Below are positions 51,351-60,127 of a stretch of DNA of 64,000 nucleotides, in pieces; positions within the stretch are counted from its first letter, which is position 1; each line of letters begins with the position of its first letter. The notes under the pieces were generated by a model. It searched no databases, was not told the origin of the DNA, and saw only the letters and a list, made by a program, of their open reading frames with translations. Source of the DNA: Myroides odoratus (GTDB lineage Bacteria > Bacteroidota > Bacteroidia > Flavobacteriales > Flavobacteriaceae); contig NZ_LROZ01000017.1 in NCBI RefSeq assembly GCF_001549985.1, forward strand, positions 23,605 to 87,604, written 5' to 3'. The translations under genes and the position numbers were made by a program.

Positions 51351-53102
51351 TTACACTATTTCTTTTTCTTTCAATTGTTTTTCATGTAACTCCGCATAAT
51401 ATCCTTGTTGATTAATCAAAGTTTCATGTGTTCCAGTCTGAATAATAGCCCCTTGATCTAAGACAATAATTTGATCTGCATTTTTTGCTGAAGACACACG
51501 ATGGGTGACAATTAACGTAGTGATATGTTTGCTGTGTTTTTCTAAATGTTTTAAGATGCGCTCTTCTGTTTCTGTATCTACCGCAGATAAAGCATCATCC
51601 AATAAGAGAATAGGAGCGTCTTTGATTAAAGCTCTTGCAATGGAAACACGCTGCTTTTGCCCACCAGATAAGGTTAATCCTCGTTCTCCTAAAATGGTTT
51701 CATAGCCTTTTTCAAATTGCTCGATATTGTGGTGAACTACAGCTTTTTTAGCTGCGTCAATTATTTCCTCAATCGTAGCATCTTCCTTACCAAATCGAAT
51801 ATTATTGCTGATGGTATCCGAAAATAAAAAGGAATCCTGAGGAACAACCGCAACATTTCTTCTTAAATCAGCTAAGTTACAATCCTCAATAGGAGTTCCA
51901 TCAAATAGAATACGCCCAGAATCAATAGTATAGAGACGACTAATCAACGATAGTAACGTACTTTTTCCTGAACCTGTTTTTCCAAGAATAGCTAAAGTCT
52001 CTCCTTGTTTTAAGCTAAAACTAACTTCTTTCAAGGCTTGAATTCCCGTATCTGTATAAGTAAAAGAAACCTGTTCAAAGGTAATATCTCCTTTTATTTC
52101 TGTAGGATTAGGATTGGTATTGTAAATTTCAGGTTGTTCATCCAAAAATTCATTGATGCGTTTTTGTGAAGCCTCTGCTTCTTGAATCATCGACGAAATC
52201 CATCCCAAAGAAGCCACAGGCCAAGTTAACATATTGATGTAAAGAATGAACTGAGCAATGACTCCAATATCGGGAATATTGCCCTTAAAGTACATGATAG
52301 AACCAATGGTAATCACGAGTAAATTACTCAATCCAATCAACAAAATCATCAAAGGACCAATTAAGGCTCCCGTTTTTGCAAGTTTAAGCGATTTTTCTTT
52401 GCTGCTCTGTGTTAATTCTTCAAATTCAGCTACTTTTTTAGGCTCAATAGCATAGGCCTTAATCACGCGCATCCCTGAAAATATCTCTTGTGTAAAGGTA
52501 GATAAGATGGATAAGTTCTGCTGAAAAATTAAACTGCGTTCGTTGATTTGTTTACTTAGCTTAAAAATAAAATAACCCAATAATGGCAAAGGAAGAAGCG
52601 AATAAAAAGTCAATTGAGGCGAAATAATATACATCTGCGTCAAGACAACTGCAAAGCGAATTAATGTATTGATTGAATACATTACCGCAGGGCCTACGTA
52701 TTGTCGTACTTTTCCAACATCCTCACTGATGCGATTCATTAAATCTCCTGTGCGATTTTGCTTGTAAAAACGTTGTGTAAGAACCTCGTAATGCTTGAAA
52801 ATATCATTTTTAAGGTCAAATTCAATATGACGTGACATCACAATCAAGGTCTGACGCATTAAAAAAGTCAGAAAACCCGCGATTAAAGTCGTAACCAAAA
52901 TCCAAAAGATATTGGACAACAAAAGCGAAGTAACTTTTTCCTTATCAAAGGTGTTTAGTTGCTCTAAAATTCGAATCGAATCCCCAACTAATTTTGGCGT
53001 ATAAAGAGTGAAAATCTGAGCAACGATCGTAATAATAACACCAGTAAGGAAGTGATATTTATACTTATAGAAATATTTATTTAAGGATTGTAAAGCTCGC
53101 AT
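51351..53102 (-). CDS. MsbA-like ABC exporter (fused membrane and ATPase domains)
   Basis: 583 residues from the ATG at 53102; an earlier ATG at 53162 adds 20 residues that do not resemble the family start. Six membrane helices (about 20-310) precede an ATPase domain with Walker A LGKTGSGKST, signature LSGGQKQR, Walker B ILLLDDALS and switch His in VTHRVS. It works as a homodimer or with a second half-transporter; lipid or drug export is typical. The substrate is unknown. Confidence 0.88.
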   Translation of the reverse strand: MRALQSLNKYFYKYKYHFLTGVIITIVAQIFTLYTPKLVGDSIRILEQLNTFDKEKVTSLLLSNIFWILVTTLIAGFLTFLMRQTLIVMSRHIEFDLKNDIFKHYEVLTQRFYKQNRTGDLMNRISEDVGKVRQYVGPAVMYSINTLIRFAVVLTQMYIISPQLTFYSLLPLPLLGYFIFKLSKQINERSLIFQQNLSILSTFTQEIFSGMRVIKAYAIEPKKVAEFEELTQSSKEKSLKLAKTGALIGPLMILLIGLSNLLVITIGSIMYFKGNIPDIGVIAQFILYINMLTWPVASLGWISSMIQEAEASQKRINEFLDEQPEIYNTNPNPTEIKGDITFEQVSFTYTDTGIQALKEVSFSLKQGETLAILGKTGSGKSTLLSLISRLYTIDSGRILFDGTPIEDCNLADLRRNVAVVPQDSFLFSDTISNNIRFGKEDATIEEIIDAAKKAVVHHNIEQFEKGYETILGERGLTLSGGQKQRVSIARALIKDAPILLLDDALSAVDTETEERILKHLEKHSKHITTLIVTHRVSSAKNADQIIVLDQGAIIQTGTHETLINQQGYYAELHEKQLKEKEIV

Positions 53103-53391
53103 AGTTTGTTTGTCTAGTCTTGCAAAGTAAGGAAAATGACGGAGATAAAACCATCTTTTCACAACTTTGAAAAGTAAGATGCAAATATAAACTATTATTC
53201 TTTTTTCTCGTAATACTGATCTTTCATTTCATATAAGGATAAGGAAATTAACTCACTTAAATAAAAGACAACTGAGGGGAAGAATAAAATCTAATTCTTA
53301 AAAATAAACTAACTAATAGTTAAAAATATTCTAATAAAATAAAAGGTAAGGAGAAAGTGAATATATTTGTTGCATACTAAAAAGAAGAAAA

Positions 53392-53448
53392 ATGCAATTT
53401 ATCGTTATAAAAAAGGGAAAGAAGATAAACTTACGTCAAGTATCGTGA
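53392..53448 (+). CDS. Putative Lys-rich leader peptide of the lysC attenuator
   Basis: An 18-codon ORF, MQFIVIKKGKKINLRQVS, with a purine-rich stretch (AAAGAAGAAAA) directly before the ATG. Four of 18 residues are lysine, clustered as KKGKK (codons 53410-53424). It precedes an intrinsic terminator in front of lysC. Ribosome stalling at these codons when lysine is scarce would be the expected signal. A weak alternative pairing (53424-53432 with 53488-53496, three G-U pairs) was noted but is not convincing. Confidence 0.5.
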   Translation: MQFIVIKKGKKINLRQVS

Positions 53449-53484
53449 GCAATCTCCTTATTTTTTATAATGAAATAAAATAAC

Positions 53485-53517
53485 AAAGGGTTTGTCATCG
53501 CGACAAACCCTTTTTTT
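53485..53517 (+). terminator. Terminator in the lysC leader
   Basis: AAAGGGTTTGTC / GACAAACCCTTT with a five-base loop and seven T residues. There is no gene upstream on this strand for it to terminate, which makes a regulatory role likely. Confidence 0.8.
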
Positions 53518-53525
53518 GTGTGTAA

Positions 53526-54854
53526 ATGAAAGATATGAAAGTATTAAAATTTGGAGGAACTTCTGTGGGAAGTCCTGAGCGATTCGAAAAATTATGGCCT
53601 ATTATCCAATCGCAAAAGAGCGATAAACAAGTGGTCGTGTTATCTGCAGTAGCAGGAACAACAAATGCATTAGTAGCAATTGCAGCATATTATGCAGAAG
53701 GAGAAGTAGCTCAGGCGCGGCAAAAGATTCAACAGCTTCTACAATCCTATCGCGTATTTGTGGATACGCTTTTTGTTACTACACAAGGAAAAGAAATGGG
53801 ACATACGCTAATTCAAAGTCATTTTACGCTGTTAGATGAACTGGGCAATGATTTGTTCACTTCAGTAGAGGAACGTTGGGTTTTGGCACAAGGCGAATTG
53901 TTGTCAACGGCTTTATTTCACCAGTATCTTACTGAAAAAGGGATTGTATCCGTTTTGCTTCCCGCTTTAGACTTTATGCGAATCAATGAAGATCAGGAAC
54001 CTGATTTACCCTATATTCAGCAACAAGTAAACGATAAGCTCGCTCAATTTCCAGCGGCAACCTTGTTTATAACCCAAGGGTACATCTGTAGAAATGCTTT
54101 TGGCGAAATAGACAACCTAAGACGAGGAGGATCTGATTATACAGCTTCTCTGATTGGAGCAGCATTGAAGGTAGAAGAGATTCAAATTTGGACGGATATT
54201 GATGGTTTTCACAACAATGATCCACGTTGTGTGTCGAACACCAAACCTATTGCTCATTTGAGCTTTGATGAAGCCGCTGAATTAGCCTATTTTGGAGCAA
54301 AAATATTACATCCTCAAAGTGTTTTTCCTGCGCAAAAAGCCAATATTCCTGTGCGATTACTCGATACGTTGGATATCCACGCGCCAGGAACTTTAATCTC
54401 CTCTACGTTTGATCATCCCGATGAAATTGTAGCAGTTGCAGCGAAAGATAATATCACAGCCATTCGCATTCACTCTTCGCGTATGTTATTGGCTTATGGT
54501 TTTCTAAGACGTGTTTTTGAAGTTTTTGAACGTTACAAAGCTCCCATAGATATGATCACCACTTCTGAAGTAGCAGTTTCATTGACGCTAGATGATTGTA
54601 CGCATTTACAGGAAATTGTTGCTGAATTGACCCATTTTGGAAAGGTAGATGTGGATGAAGATCAAACCATTGTCTGTATTGTAGGAGATTTTAAACGCAA
54701 TAAGAATGGATATGCAACGCTGGTTTCAGAAGCGGTAAAGCACATACCGATTCGCATGATTTCCTACGGAGGAAGTGAGCATAATATTTCACTTTTGCTA
54801 CCGTCTAAATACAAAATAGAAGCATTACGCGCTTTACACCACCGATTATTTTAA
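53526..54854 (+). CDS. lysC: Aspartate kinase
   Basis: 442 residues; a second ATG at 53535 gives the family-typical MKVLKFGGTSVG and has GAAAG before it, so it may be the real start. It has the kinase domain with KFGGTSVGSPE, GRGGSDYTASLIGAAL-like RRGGSDYTA and FGAKILHPQSVFPAQ, followed by two C-terminal ACT domains (about 305-440). This is the monofunctional form without homoserine dehydrogenase. First step of the Lys/Thr/Met pathway; ACT domains usually confer feedback inhibition. Followed after 10 bases by lysA, so this copy is probably devoted to lysine/diaminopimelate. Confidence 0.93.
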   Translation: MKDMKVLKFGGTSVGSPERFEKLWPIIQSQKSDKQVVVLSAVAGTTNALVAIAAYYAEGEVAQARQKIQQLLQSYRVFVDTLFVTTQGKEMGHTLIQSHFTLLDELGNDLFTSVEERWVLAQGELLSTALFHQYLTEKGIVSVLLPALDFMRINEDQEPDLPYIQQQVNDKLAQFPAATLFITQGYICRNAFGEIDNLRRGGSDYTASLIGAALKVEEIQIWTDIDGFHNNDPRCVSNTKPIAHLSFDEAAELAYFGAKILHPQSVFPAQKANIPVRLLDTLDIHAPGTLISSTFDHPDEIVAVAAKDNITAIRIHSSRMLLAYGFLRRVFEVFERYKAPIDMITTSEVAVSLTLDDCTHLQEIVAELTHFGKVDVDEDQTIVCIVGDFKRNKNGYATLVSEAVKHIPIRMISYGGSEHNISLLLPSKYKIEALRALHHRLF

Positions 54855-54864
54855 AGAGAAAACT

Positions 54865-56028
54865 ATGATTTCAACTGCTATATTAGAACAACTAAAAAAA
54901 GAAGAAACCCCGTTGTATTACTATGATTTGCCTTTGCTCAGAGCTACAATATCTGCTGCAAAAGCAGCTGCCGATTCATATGGTTTTCACATCCACTATG
55001 CGGTAAAGGCGAATAATAATCCAAGAATACTCCACGAAATTAGCACCTTAGGATTGGGAGCTGATTGTGTCAGCGGCTTGGAAATAGAAACGGCTATTGC
55101 GCATGGATTTCAAGCGAAAGCGATTGTTTTTGCTGGTGTAGGAAAAACCGAAAAGGAAATCCGACTGGCTTTGAGTCAAGGTATATTGGCTTTTAATGTA
55201 GAATCACTAGAAGAATTGCAAGTTATTGATGCCATAGCTAGAGAAATGGAAACTCATGCTTCAATTGCTTTACGCATAAATCCCAATATAGATGCAAATA
55301 CCCATCATTATATTACGACAGGGTTGGACGAGAATAAATTTGGTATCATGATGCATGAACTTGAAGATTGTTTGACATTAATTCATTCCAATGATAGCGC
55401 TTTAGTTTTGGTAGGGTTGCATTTTCATGTAGGCTCTCAAATTACAGATTGGACCGTTTTCAAGCGATTATGTTTAAAAGTCAATGAATGGAATAGCTGG
55501 TTTATTGAAAGAGGAATTGTGGTACCCATCTTGAATGTAGGAGGAGGGGTCGGCATTAATTACAAAGATCCAGATGGAGAAGCAATCGTAGATTTTGCCA
55601 GCTTTTTTGCTTTGTTTCATCGTTTTTTAGAACCCAAACCAGAGCAACAAGTGCATTTTGAACTTGGACGATCATTAGTGGCTAATTGCGGAAGTTTAAT
55701 TAGTCGGGTATTGTATATTAAAAGAGGAGTGAATAAAAACTTTGCCATTCTCGATGCGGGTATGACTGAATTATTAAGACCAGCACTATATCAAGCGTAT
55801 CATCAAATACAAAGCTTAGGACAAGGAGAACCTCAGGTTGACACAACTGAAAGATATGAAGTAGTAGGGCCTATTTGTGAAAGTAGCGACTGTTTTGGCA
55901 AGAACGTAACACTTCCTGTATTAGTTCGTGGAGACTTGATTGCCATTCGTTCTGCAGGTGCTTATGGAGAGGTGATGTCCTCTCGTTATAATCTGCGTCA
56001 GCCGTTGCAATTTTATTTTGAAGAATAA
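54865..56028 (+). CDS. lysA: Diaminopimelate decarboxylase
   Basis: 387 residues, fold-type III PLP enzyme. The PLP lysine is in HYAVKANNNP, the barrel motif is GADCVSGLEIE, the phosphate loop GLHFHVGSQITDW, a Gly-rich loop LNVGGGVGINY, and the active-site CESSDCFG and GAYGEVMSSRYN near the end. It converts meso-diaminopimelate to lysine. It is co-transcribed with lysC (10-base gap) under the candidate lysine attenuator. Confidence 0.92.
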   Translation: MISTAILEQLKKEETPLYYYDLPLLRATISAAKAAADSYGFHIHYAVKANNNPRILHEISTLGLGADCVSGLEIETAIAHGFQAKAIVFAGVGKTEKEIRLALSQGILAFNVESLEELQVIDAIAREMETHASIALRINPNIDANTHHYITTGLDENKFGIMMHELEDCLTLIHSNDSALVLVGLHFHVGSQITDWTVFKRLCLKVNEWNSWFIERGIVVPILNVGGGVGINYKDPDGEAIVDFASFFALFHRFLEPKPEQQVHFELGRSLVANCGSLISRVLYIKRGVNKNFAILDAGMTELLRPALYQAYHQIQSLGQGEPQVDTTERYEVVGPICESSDCFGKNVTLPVLVRGDLIAIRSAGAYGEVMSSRYNLRQPLQFYFEE

Positions 56029-56108
56029 ATGCTTTTGTAGTAGATATTAGAAATACTTTGTTAAATTTGATTGAGATAAAAACAAAACTTTAATTTAACA
56101 CCAGTAAG

Positions 56109-56342
56109 ATGAAATTAGGAGATATCGACGTAGCAGGAGAATTAATCGATTTGAACTTTCAATTATTAAGAACACAAATCTTATTAGAAGAAGTATTAAA
56201 ACACAATGCAGAAACATTAAAATTGCCTTCACCTGAAGCAATGAATGAAATTAATGAATTTGCTTTACAATCTATTCAAAAGAAATTTCCAAATATGAAT
56301 ATTGCTAAAAAGGATGATGAACAACAACCTCAAGCAGAATAA
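56109..56342 (+). CDS. Small conserved-looking helical protein of unknown function
   Basis: 77 residues, highly helical. It begins MKLGDIDVAGELIDLNFQLL and ends in a polar tail (KKDDEQQPQAE). I do not recognise a domain. The start is well placed 80 bases after lysA, with a TAAATTTG element at 56062-56069 suggesting its own promoter. A strong terminator follows, and the codon use is like that of well-expressed neighbours, so it is probably real. Confidence 0.6.
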   Translation: MKLGDIDVAGELIDLNFQLLRTQILLEEVLKHNAETLKLPSPEAMNEINEFALQSIQKKFPNMNIAKKDDEQQPQAE

Positions 56343-56349
56343 GAATAAT

Positions 56350-56383
56350 AAAAAAAGTCGTGATACCAATCACGACTTTTTTT
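56350..56383. terminator. Bidirectional terminator
   Basis: AAAAAAGTCGTGAT / ATCACGACTTTTTT with a four-base loop between convergent genes. Confidence 0.87.
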
Positions 56384-56389
56384 ATTATG

Positions 56390-56878
56390 TTAGCTGCAAT
56401 GAGAAGCATTCCAATTGGTGTGGCCTCGTCCTTCCCAGCATTGATAGCTTTGTTTGATTTGCGTCACGTGGTTTTGTCCCTCTTTCTTTTTAATCGTCAT
56501 CACTACTTTTTTAGCTCGCATTGAATCATCATTTATTCCATCTTCGGTTAAAGTTACCAAAGTGAGTGATGAATTTGACATTTGTAAAACAGTGATATCG
56601 TAGCTATATTTTCCTTCTGCTTCCTTATCTTCAGGCGCATAGTATCGCATGATTCCCTCTACTGAAGTTAGTTTCTCACGCTGAATAGCTTCGTTTAGTT
56701 TATCTATCGTTTCTTGCGAAATCAATTCGTATTCGTCAATCGCAGAATCAATTTTTACTTGATCTACTGGAGTACTTGTCTCTACTTCAGAAGGAGTGGG
56801 GGATGGAGTCTTGTCTTTACAGCCCATCACACTTACTCCAACAAGAAGAATGCTGAAATAATAAAATAATCTGTTCAT
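56390..56878 (-). CDS. Lipoprotein of unknown function
   Basis: 162 residues with a lipoprotein signal (VGVSVMGC, Cys20), a Pro/Thr/Ser-rich linker (about 24-40) and a small globular domain with two Cys near the end (YQCWEGRGH ... SHCS). The last part, with Trp, Gly-Arg-Gly and two cysteines, looks like a fold-stabilising disulfide. Family not recognised. Monocistronic. Confidence 0.6.
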   Translation of the reverse strand: MNRLFYYFSILLVGVSVMGCKDKTPSPTPSEVETSTPVDQVKIDSAIDEYELISQETIDKLNEAIQREKLTSVEGIMRYYAPEDKEAEGKYSYDITVLQMSNSSLTLVTLTEDGINDDSMRAKKVVMTIKKKEGQNHVTQIKQSYQCWEGRGHTNWNASHCS

Positions 56879-57002
56879 CGCTAATTAGTTAAGATTGTAC
56901 TCTTATAAATATATATAAAAAAAACAGAATATTGTAATTATTTTTTAGCTTTCTATTTGTATTAATGAACTTTTACTTAGAAACTTAGGCTAAAAAAGGA
57001 AA

Positions 57003-58226
57003 TTATATACCAATTTCGAATTGCATTCTAAAATACCAGTTATTTTTACTTGACCCTTGGTAGAAATCTAACTTGTCATAGGTCAATTCAGCCTGAAGTT
57101 TGAAAGCATGTTCCCATAAATATTTGGTCACACCAACAGTAAATTCCGTTGTATTAGGTAAGTTTAATTGCTCATATAATTGCGTTTTCATTTTTTGAGT
57201 TGAAACACGGCCAATTAACTCGTAATTATTAAGAAATAAGTAACTCAATTGGTAATCCATTCCGTGCCCTGCATATACATAGCTGTTGCGTTTAGTTCCA
57301 TCTGGATCTATACCCGAAGTAATAGCATCATCTACATTTCGATTCATAAAAGAAACCATTCCAGCCCATCCATCATATTTTAGGATTGCATCGGCCATGA
57401 ATGAGTTTAGATTTCTCGTTTCATATAATTTAGTTCCCGTTTGTCCTTGTGAGTTTTCTGCATTATTATTGTGTGAAAACGTACCAGCAAGCATTAACTT
57501 TGGCTTAGTTTCTCTCGCGATATCTCCTTCAAAGTAAGCTCCATTATTTTTAAAACTTCCCATAGGGAATAATTCTACGCGACCTGTTAAAGCATAACTA
57601 TCACTTTCAGAACCTTGGAAATTTCTTCCACGCCCTGTTGAAACCGCTGTTTTGATGACATAACCAAATTTGTCTTTGCGCTCTTGGTGATAGTAGGCTT
57701 GTAAACCAAAATCACGGTCTATATTAAATTTAGAGTTGTTAATTGAACGATCGGTTAACTGAAGTGCTCCTGAAGAGTTAATACGCTGTCTATTTCCTGG
57801 AAGTTTTGTTTGTCCAAAAATGAAACTCCAATTCTCATTCGGACGATACGTCATAGCCGCATCACGTATGATATTGACTGATTCTCCCTCCACCGTTTTA
57901 CCCATGTCTTTTGGTGCAAAAGACAACTGTATCACGTATAAGAATTTAGGATTCCCTACATAACCATCGAAACGCAAACGCAAACGACGAATCTCTCCTT
58001 CATATTTTGTTTTCTCTCCTTCATTTTCCATAAAGGTCAAGCGATTTTGCATACGGAAACGCAAATTCAATTGAAAAATACTATCCGAAGAGGTAATTCC
58101 AACTCCTTTACCGAAGTTGTAATAAGGAAGTTGCGCTAATTTAATATCATTATTAGCGGTCTCAATCTTTTGTGCTATTGCGTTAAGTGATAGTAACGAC
58201 AATATTAATAAATAGATTTTTTTCAT
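57003..58226 (-). CDS. Phosphate-selective porin O/P-like outer-membrane protein
   Basis: 407 residues with a signal peptide (cleavage after NAIAQ) and the OprP/OprO-type barrel: LNLRFRMQNRLTF, RLRLRFDGYVGNPKFLYVIQ, FIFGQTKLPGNRQRINSSG and the terminal aromatic strand NNWYFRMQFEIGI. Such porins pass phosphate or other anions. No pho-type neighbours are present, so the substrate is open. It is divergent from prmA. Confidence 0.82.
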   Translation of the reverse strand: MKKIYLLILSLLSLNAIAQKIETANNDIKLAQLPYYNFGKGVGITSSDSIFQLNLRFRMQNRLTFMENEGEKTKYEGEIRRLRLRFDGYVGNPKFLYVIQLSFAPKDMGKTVEGESVNIIRDAAMTYRPNENWSFIFGQTKLPGNRQRINSSGALQLTDRSINNSKFNIDRDFGLQAYYHQERKDKFGYVIKTAVSTGRGRNFQGSESDSYALTGRVELFPMGSFKNNGAYFEGDIARETKPKLMLAGTFSHNNNAENSQGQTGTKLYETRNLNSFMADAILKYDGWAGMVSFMNRNVDDAITSGIDPDGTKRNSYVYAGHGMDYQLSYLFLNNYELIGRVSTQKMKTQLYEQLNLPNTTEFTVGVTKYLWEHAFKLQAELTYDKLDFYQGSSKNNWYFRMQFEIGI

Positions 58227-58348
58227 GTGTTCGTGTGTTGAGATTGCAAAAATAAGATTAGTTTTGTTTCCACATTTATATCGTTGTTATTGAAATGTAA
58301 GGGTAATGTTATTAAATGGTTAACTAAAGATAGTAAAGAAAAAACAGC

Positions 58349-59179
58349 ATGTCATATATTGGATATCATTTTACAGTAGAGCCTTTAGTGCCTGGTGTAG
58401 AAATTCTTATCGCAGAATTAGGTGAAAAAGCATTTGAAAGTTTTGAAGAAACAGCCATCGGTGTTAGTGCTTATGTACAACAAGATTTGTGGACAGAAGA
58501 TATTTTAGAGGATATTTTTATTCTACAATCCGATCAATTTACCATTACGTATAGAAAGGAAGAAATTGAACAAGTGAATTGGAATGAGGAGTGGGAAAAG
58601 AATTTTGATCCCATTGATGTAGATGGAGTATGCTATATTCGAGCGCCATTTCACGACAAAACACAAGCACAATACGATATTGTAATTGAGCCTAAAATGA
58701 GTTTTGGAACAGGGCATCACGAGACCACTTATATGATGGTGCGCCAAATCTTAAACAACGATATGCAAGACAAAGTTGTTTTGGATATGGGATGTGGAAC
58801 GGCAATTTTAGCTATTTTGGCCGCTATGCGTGGAGCGAAGCACGTAGATGCTATTGATATTGATAATTGGTGTTATTTGAATTCAATTGAAAATGCAGCA
58901 CGTAATGCTTGTAGCAATATCGAAGTATTTGAAGGGGATGCATCCATCTTAGTTCAAGAACCTAAATACGATGTAGTTTTAGCAAACATTAACCGCAATA
59001 TTTTATTGAATGATATGGATTATTATATCCGAACCATGAAAGAAAATGCGGAGATTTACTTCAGTGGATTCTATACAGAAGATGTTTCAAGTATTAAAAA
59101 AGCAGCAGAAGAAAAAGGTTTAACCTTTGAAAATCAATTAGAAAAAAATAATTGGGTATCTTTGAAGTTTAAAAAGTGA
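58349..59179 (+). CDS. prmA: Ribosomal protein L11 methyltransferase
   Basis: 276 residues. An N-terminal substrate-recognition domain is joined to a Rossmann methyltransferase: FGTGHHETTYMM, VLDMGCGTAILAILAAMRGA (SAM motif I) and VVLANINRNIL (motif IV). It trimethylates L11. It is followed after 27 bases by clpS and probably co-transcribed. Confidence 0.92.
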   Translation: MSYIGYHFTVEPLVPGVEILIAELGEKAFESFEETAIGVSAYVQQDLWTEDILEDIFILQSDQFTITYRKEEIEQVNWNEEWEKNFDPIDVDGVCYIRAPFHDKTQAQYDIVIEPKMSFGTGHHETTYMMVRQILNNDMQDKVVLDMGCGTAILAILAAMRGAKHVDAIDIDNWCYLNSIENAARNACSNIEVFEGDASILVQEPKYDVVLANINRNILLNDMDYYIRTMKENAEIYFSGFYTEDVSSIKKAAEEKGLTFENQLEKNNWVSLKFKK

Positions 59180-59206
59180 TAGTCATTGTATTAAAATTTT
59201 GATATT

Positions 59207-59482
59207 ATGAGTACAAAAGAAATCGTAGAAGAAAAGATTGATGTATCAGAATTGCTAAATGGTCAAAGTGAAATTATCTTGTATAATGATGATGTCAATA
59301 CGTTTGATCATGTAATTGAAACCTTAATCAAAGTATGTGACCATACAGCAGAACAGGCAGAGCAATGTGCGATATTAGTGCATTATACTGGAAAATGTAC
59401 GGTTAAGACGGGTGAGTTTAAAAAGTTAAAACCACAATGCTTGCAATTATTAGATGCAGGGTTAAGTGCTGAAATACAATAA
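59207..59482 (+). CDS. clpS: ATP-dependent Clp protease adaptor ClpS
   Basis: 91 residues with the ClpS core: IILYNDDVNTFDHVIETLIK, CDHTAEQAEQCAILVHYTGK and VKTGEFKKLKP. It delivers N-degron substrates to ClpA/ClpC. The N-terminal extension is short and acidic. Last gene of the prmA transcript; its stop overlaps the terminator shared with the convergent prfH. Confidence 0.93.
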   Translation: MSTKEIVEEKIDVSELLNGQSEIILYNDDVNTFDHVIETLIKVCDHTAEQAEQCAILVHYTGKCTVKTGEFKKLKPQCLQLLDAGLSAEIQ

Positions 59483-59507
59483 AAAGGGAGCTAATAGCTC
59501 CCTTTTT
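59481..59507. terminator. Bidirectional terminator overlapping the prfH stop codon
   Basis: AAAAAGGGAGCT / AGCTCCCTTTTT around a three-base loop. The stop codon of the minus-strand prfH gene (59491-59493) lies at the top of this stem, and the last codons of prfH form one arm. Confidence 0.85.
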
Positions 59508-60123
59508 GTTTAAATTGTAGTCCAATAAATACGCGTGTAGGATTTCCTCTTGCTATTTGTAGCTGATTCATCCAGGTCTGCTTTTCTACAAGCTCCGCAT
59601 TGTGTTCGTTGGATTGCTCTAATTTAAGTAGCAATCGTTCCTTGGCTAATTTCTTGTTCTGGTGTTGTGATCGACTATCCATTGCCATGACTTGTAAACC
59701 AGTTGGAAGATGCGTGATGCGTACCGCAGAGCTTACCTTATTGACATGTTGTCCACCTGCACCTGAACTGCGAACCGCTTGATAAGCAAAATCTTTTTCC
59801 TCCCAAAGTACTGCTTGTTCTCTCGGTTCGGTTTCAAAAATACCGATGAACCAGTTCTTGCGTTTATGCTTGGGTCTCAAAGGACTACTGCAAATCCATT
59901 GTATACTTCCTAGCCACGATTGGATAAATGCTTGAACGCCTTGTTTGTCTACTCCGTTTATTTCAACAAAAATCGAATCAGATTCCGCTGTTGTTGAAGG
60001 TAAATAGGAGGCAATAAGCTGCTGCTGATTTGCTTCTTTGACCAAAATCGCAGCGATTTTGGTAACAGCAAGAGCACATTCTGCCGGCCCTCTTCCCGAT
60101 GTAATTTGTATAATTCGCTCCAT
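59491..60123 (-). CDS. prfH: Peptide chain release factor-like PrfH
   Basis: 210 residues from the ATG at 60123. The domain 3 signature is [20 protein letters not shown] with GGQ at 123-125; it lacks the stop-codon-reading domain 2 of RF1/RF2 and has a short N-terminal domain, as in RF-H. Its ATG lies four bases after the rtcB stop. PrfH with its RtcB partner is known to deal with ribosomes whose 16S rRNA decoding centre has been cut: PrfH releases the nascent chain and the ligase reseals the RNA. Confidence 0.88.
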   Translation of the reverse strand: MERIIQITSGRGPAECALAVTKIAAILVKEANQQQLIASYLPSTTAESDSIFVEINGVDKQGVQAFIQSWLGSIQWICSSPLRPKHKRKNWFIGIFETEPREQAVLWEEKDFAYQAVRSSGAGGQHVNKVSSAVRITHLPTGLQVMAMDSRSQHQNKKLAKERLLLKLEQSNEHNAELVEKQTWMNQLQIARGNPTRVFIGLQFKQKGSY

Positions 60124-60127
60124 AGTA

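Larger units (their letters stand above)
53163..53525 (+). promoter_or_regulatory. lysC leader and intergenic region with attenuator-like layout
   Basis: A 363-base gap. A TATATTTG element (53362-53369) could be the -7 box, placing the start site near 53376. Next come a Lys-rich leader peptide (53392-53448), 36 bases, and a strong terminator (53485-53517) that ends eight bases before lysC. This is the order of an amino-acid attenuator. I do not see the conserved core of the classic lysine riboswitch. The 5' part (53163-53340) is AT-rich and featureless. Confidence 0.55.

Noticed and set aside
53347..53460. Perfect 8-bp pairing TAAGGAGA (53347-53354) with TCTCCTTA (53453-53460) around the leader peptide
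   Set aside because: If the TATATTTG box at 53362 is the promoter, the left arm is upstream of the transcript; kept as a note only.
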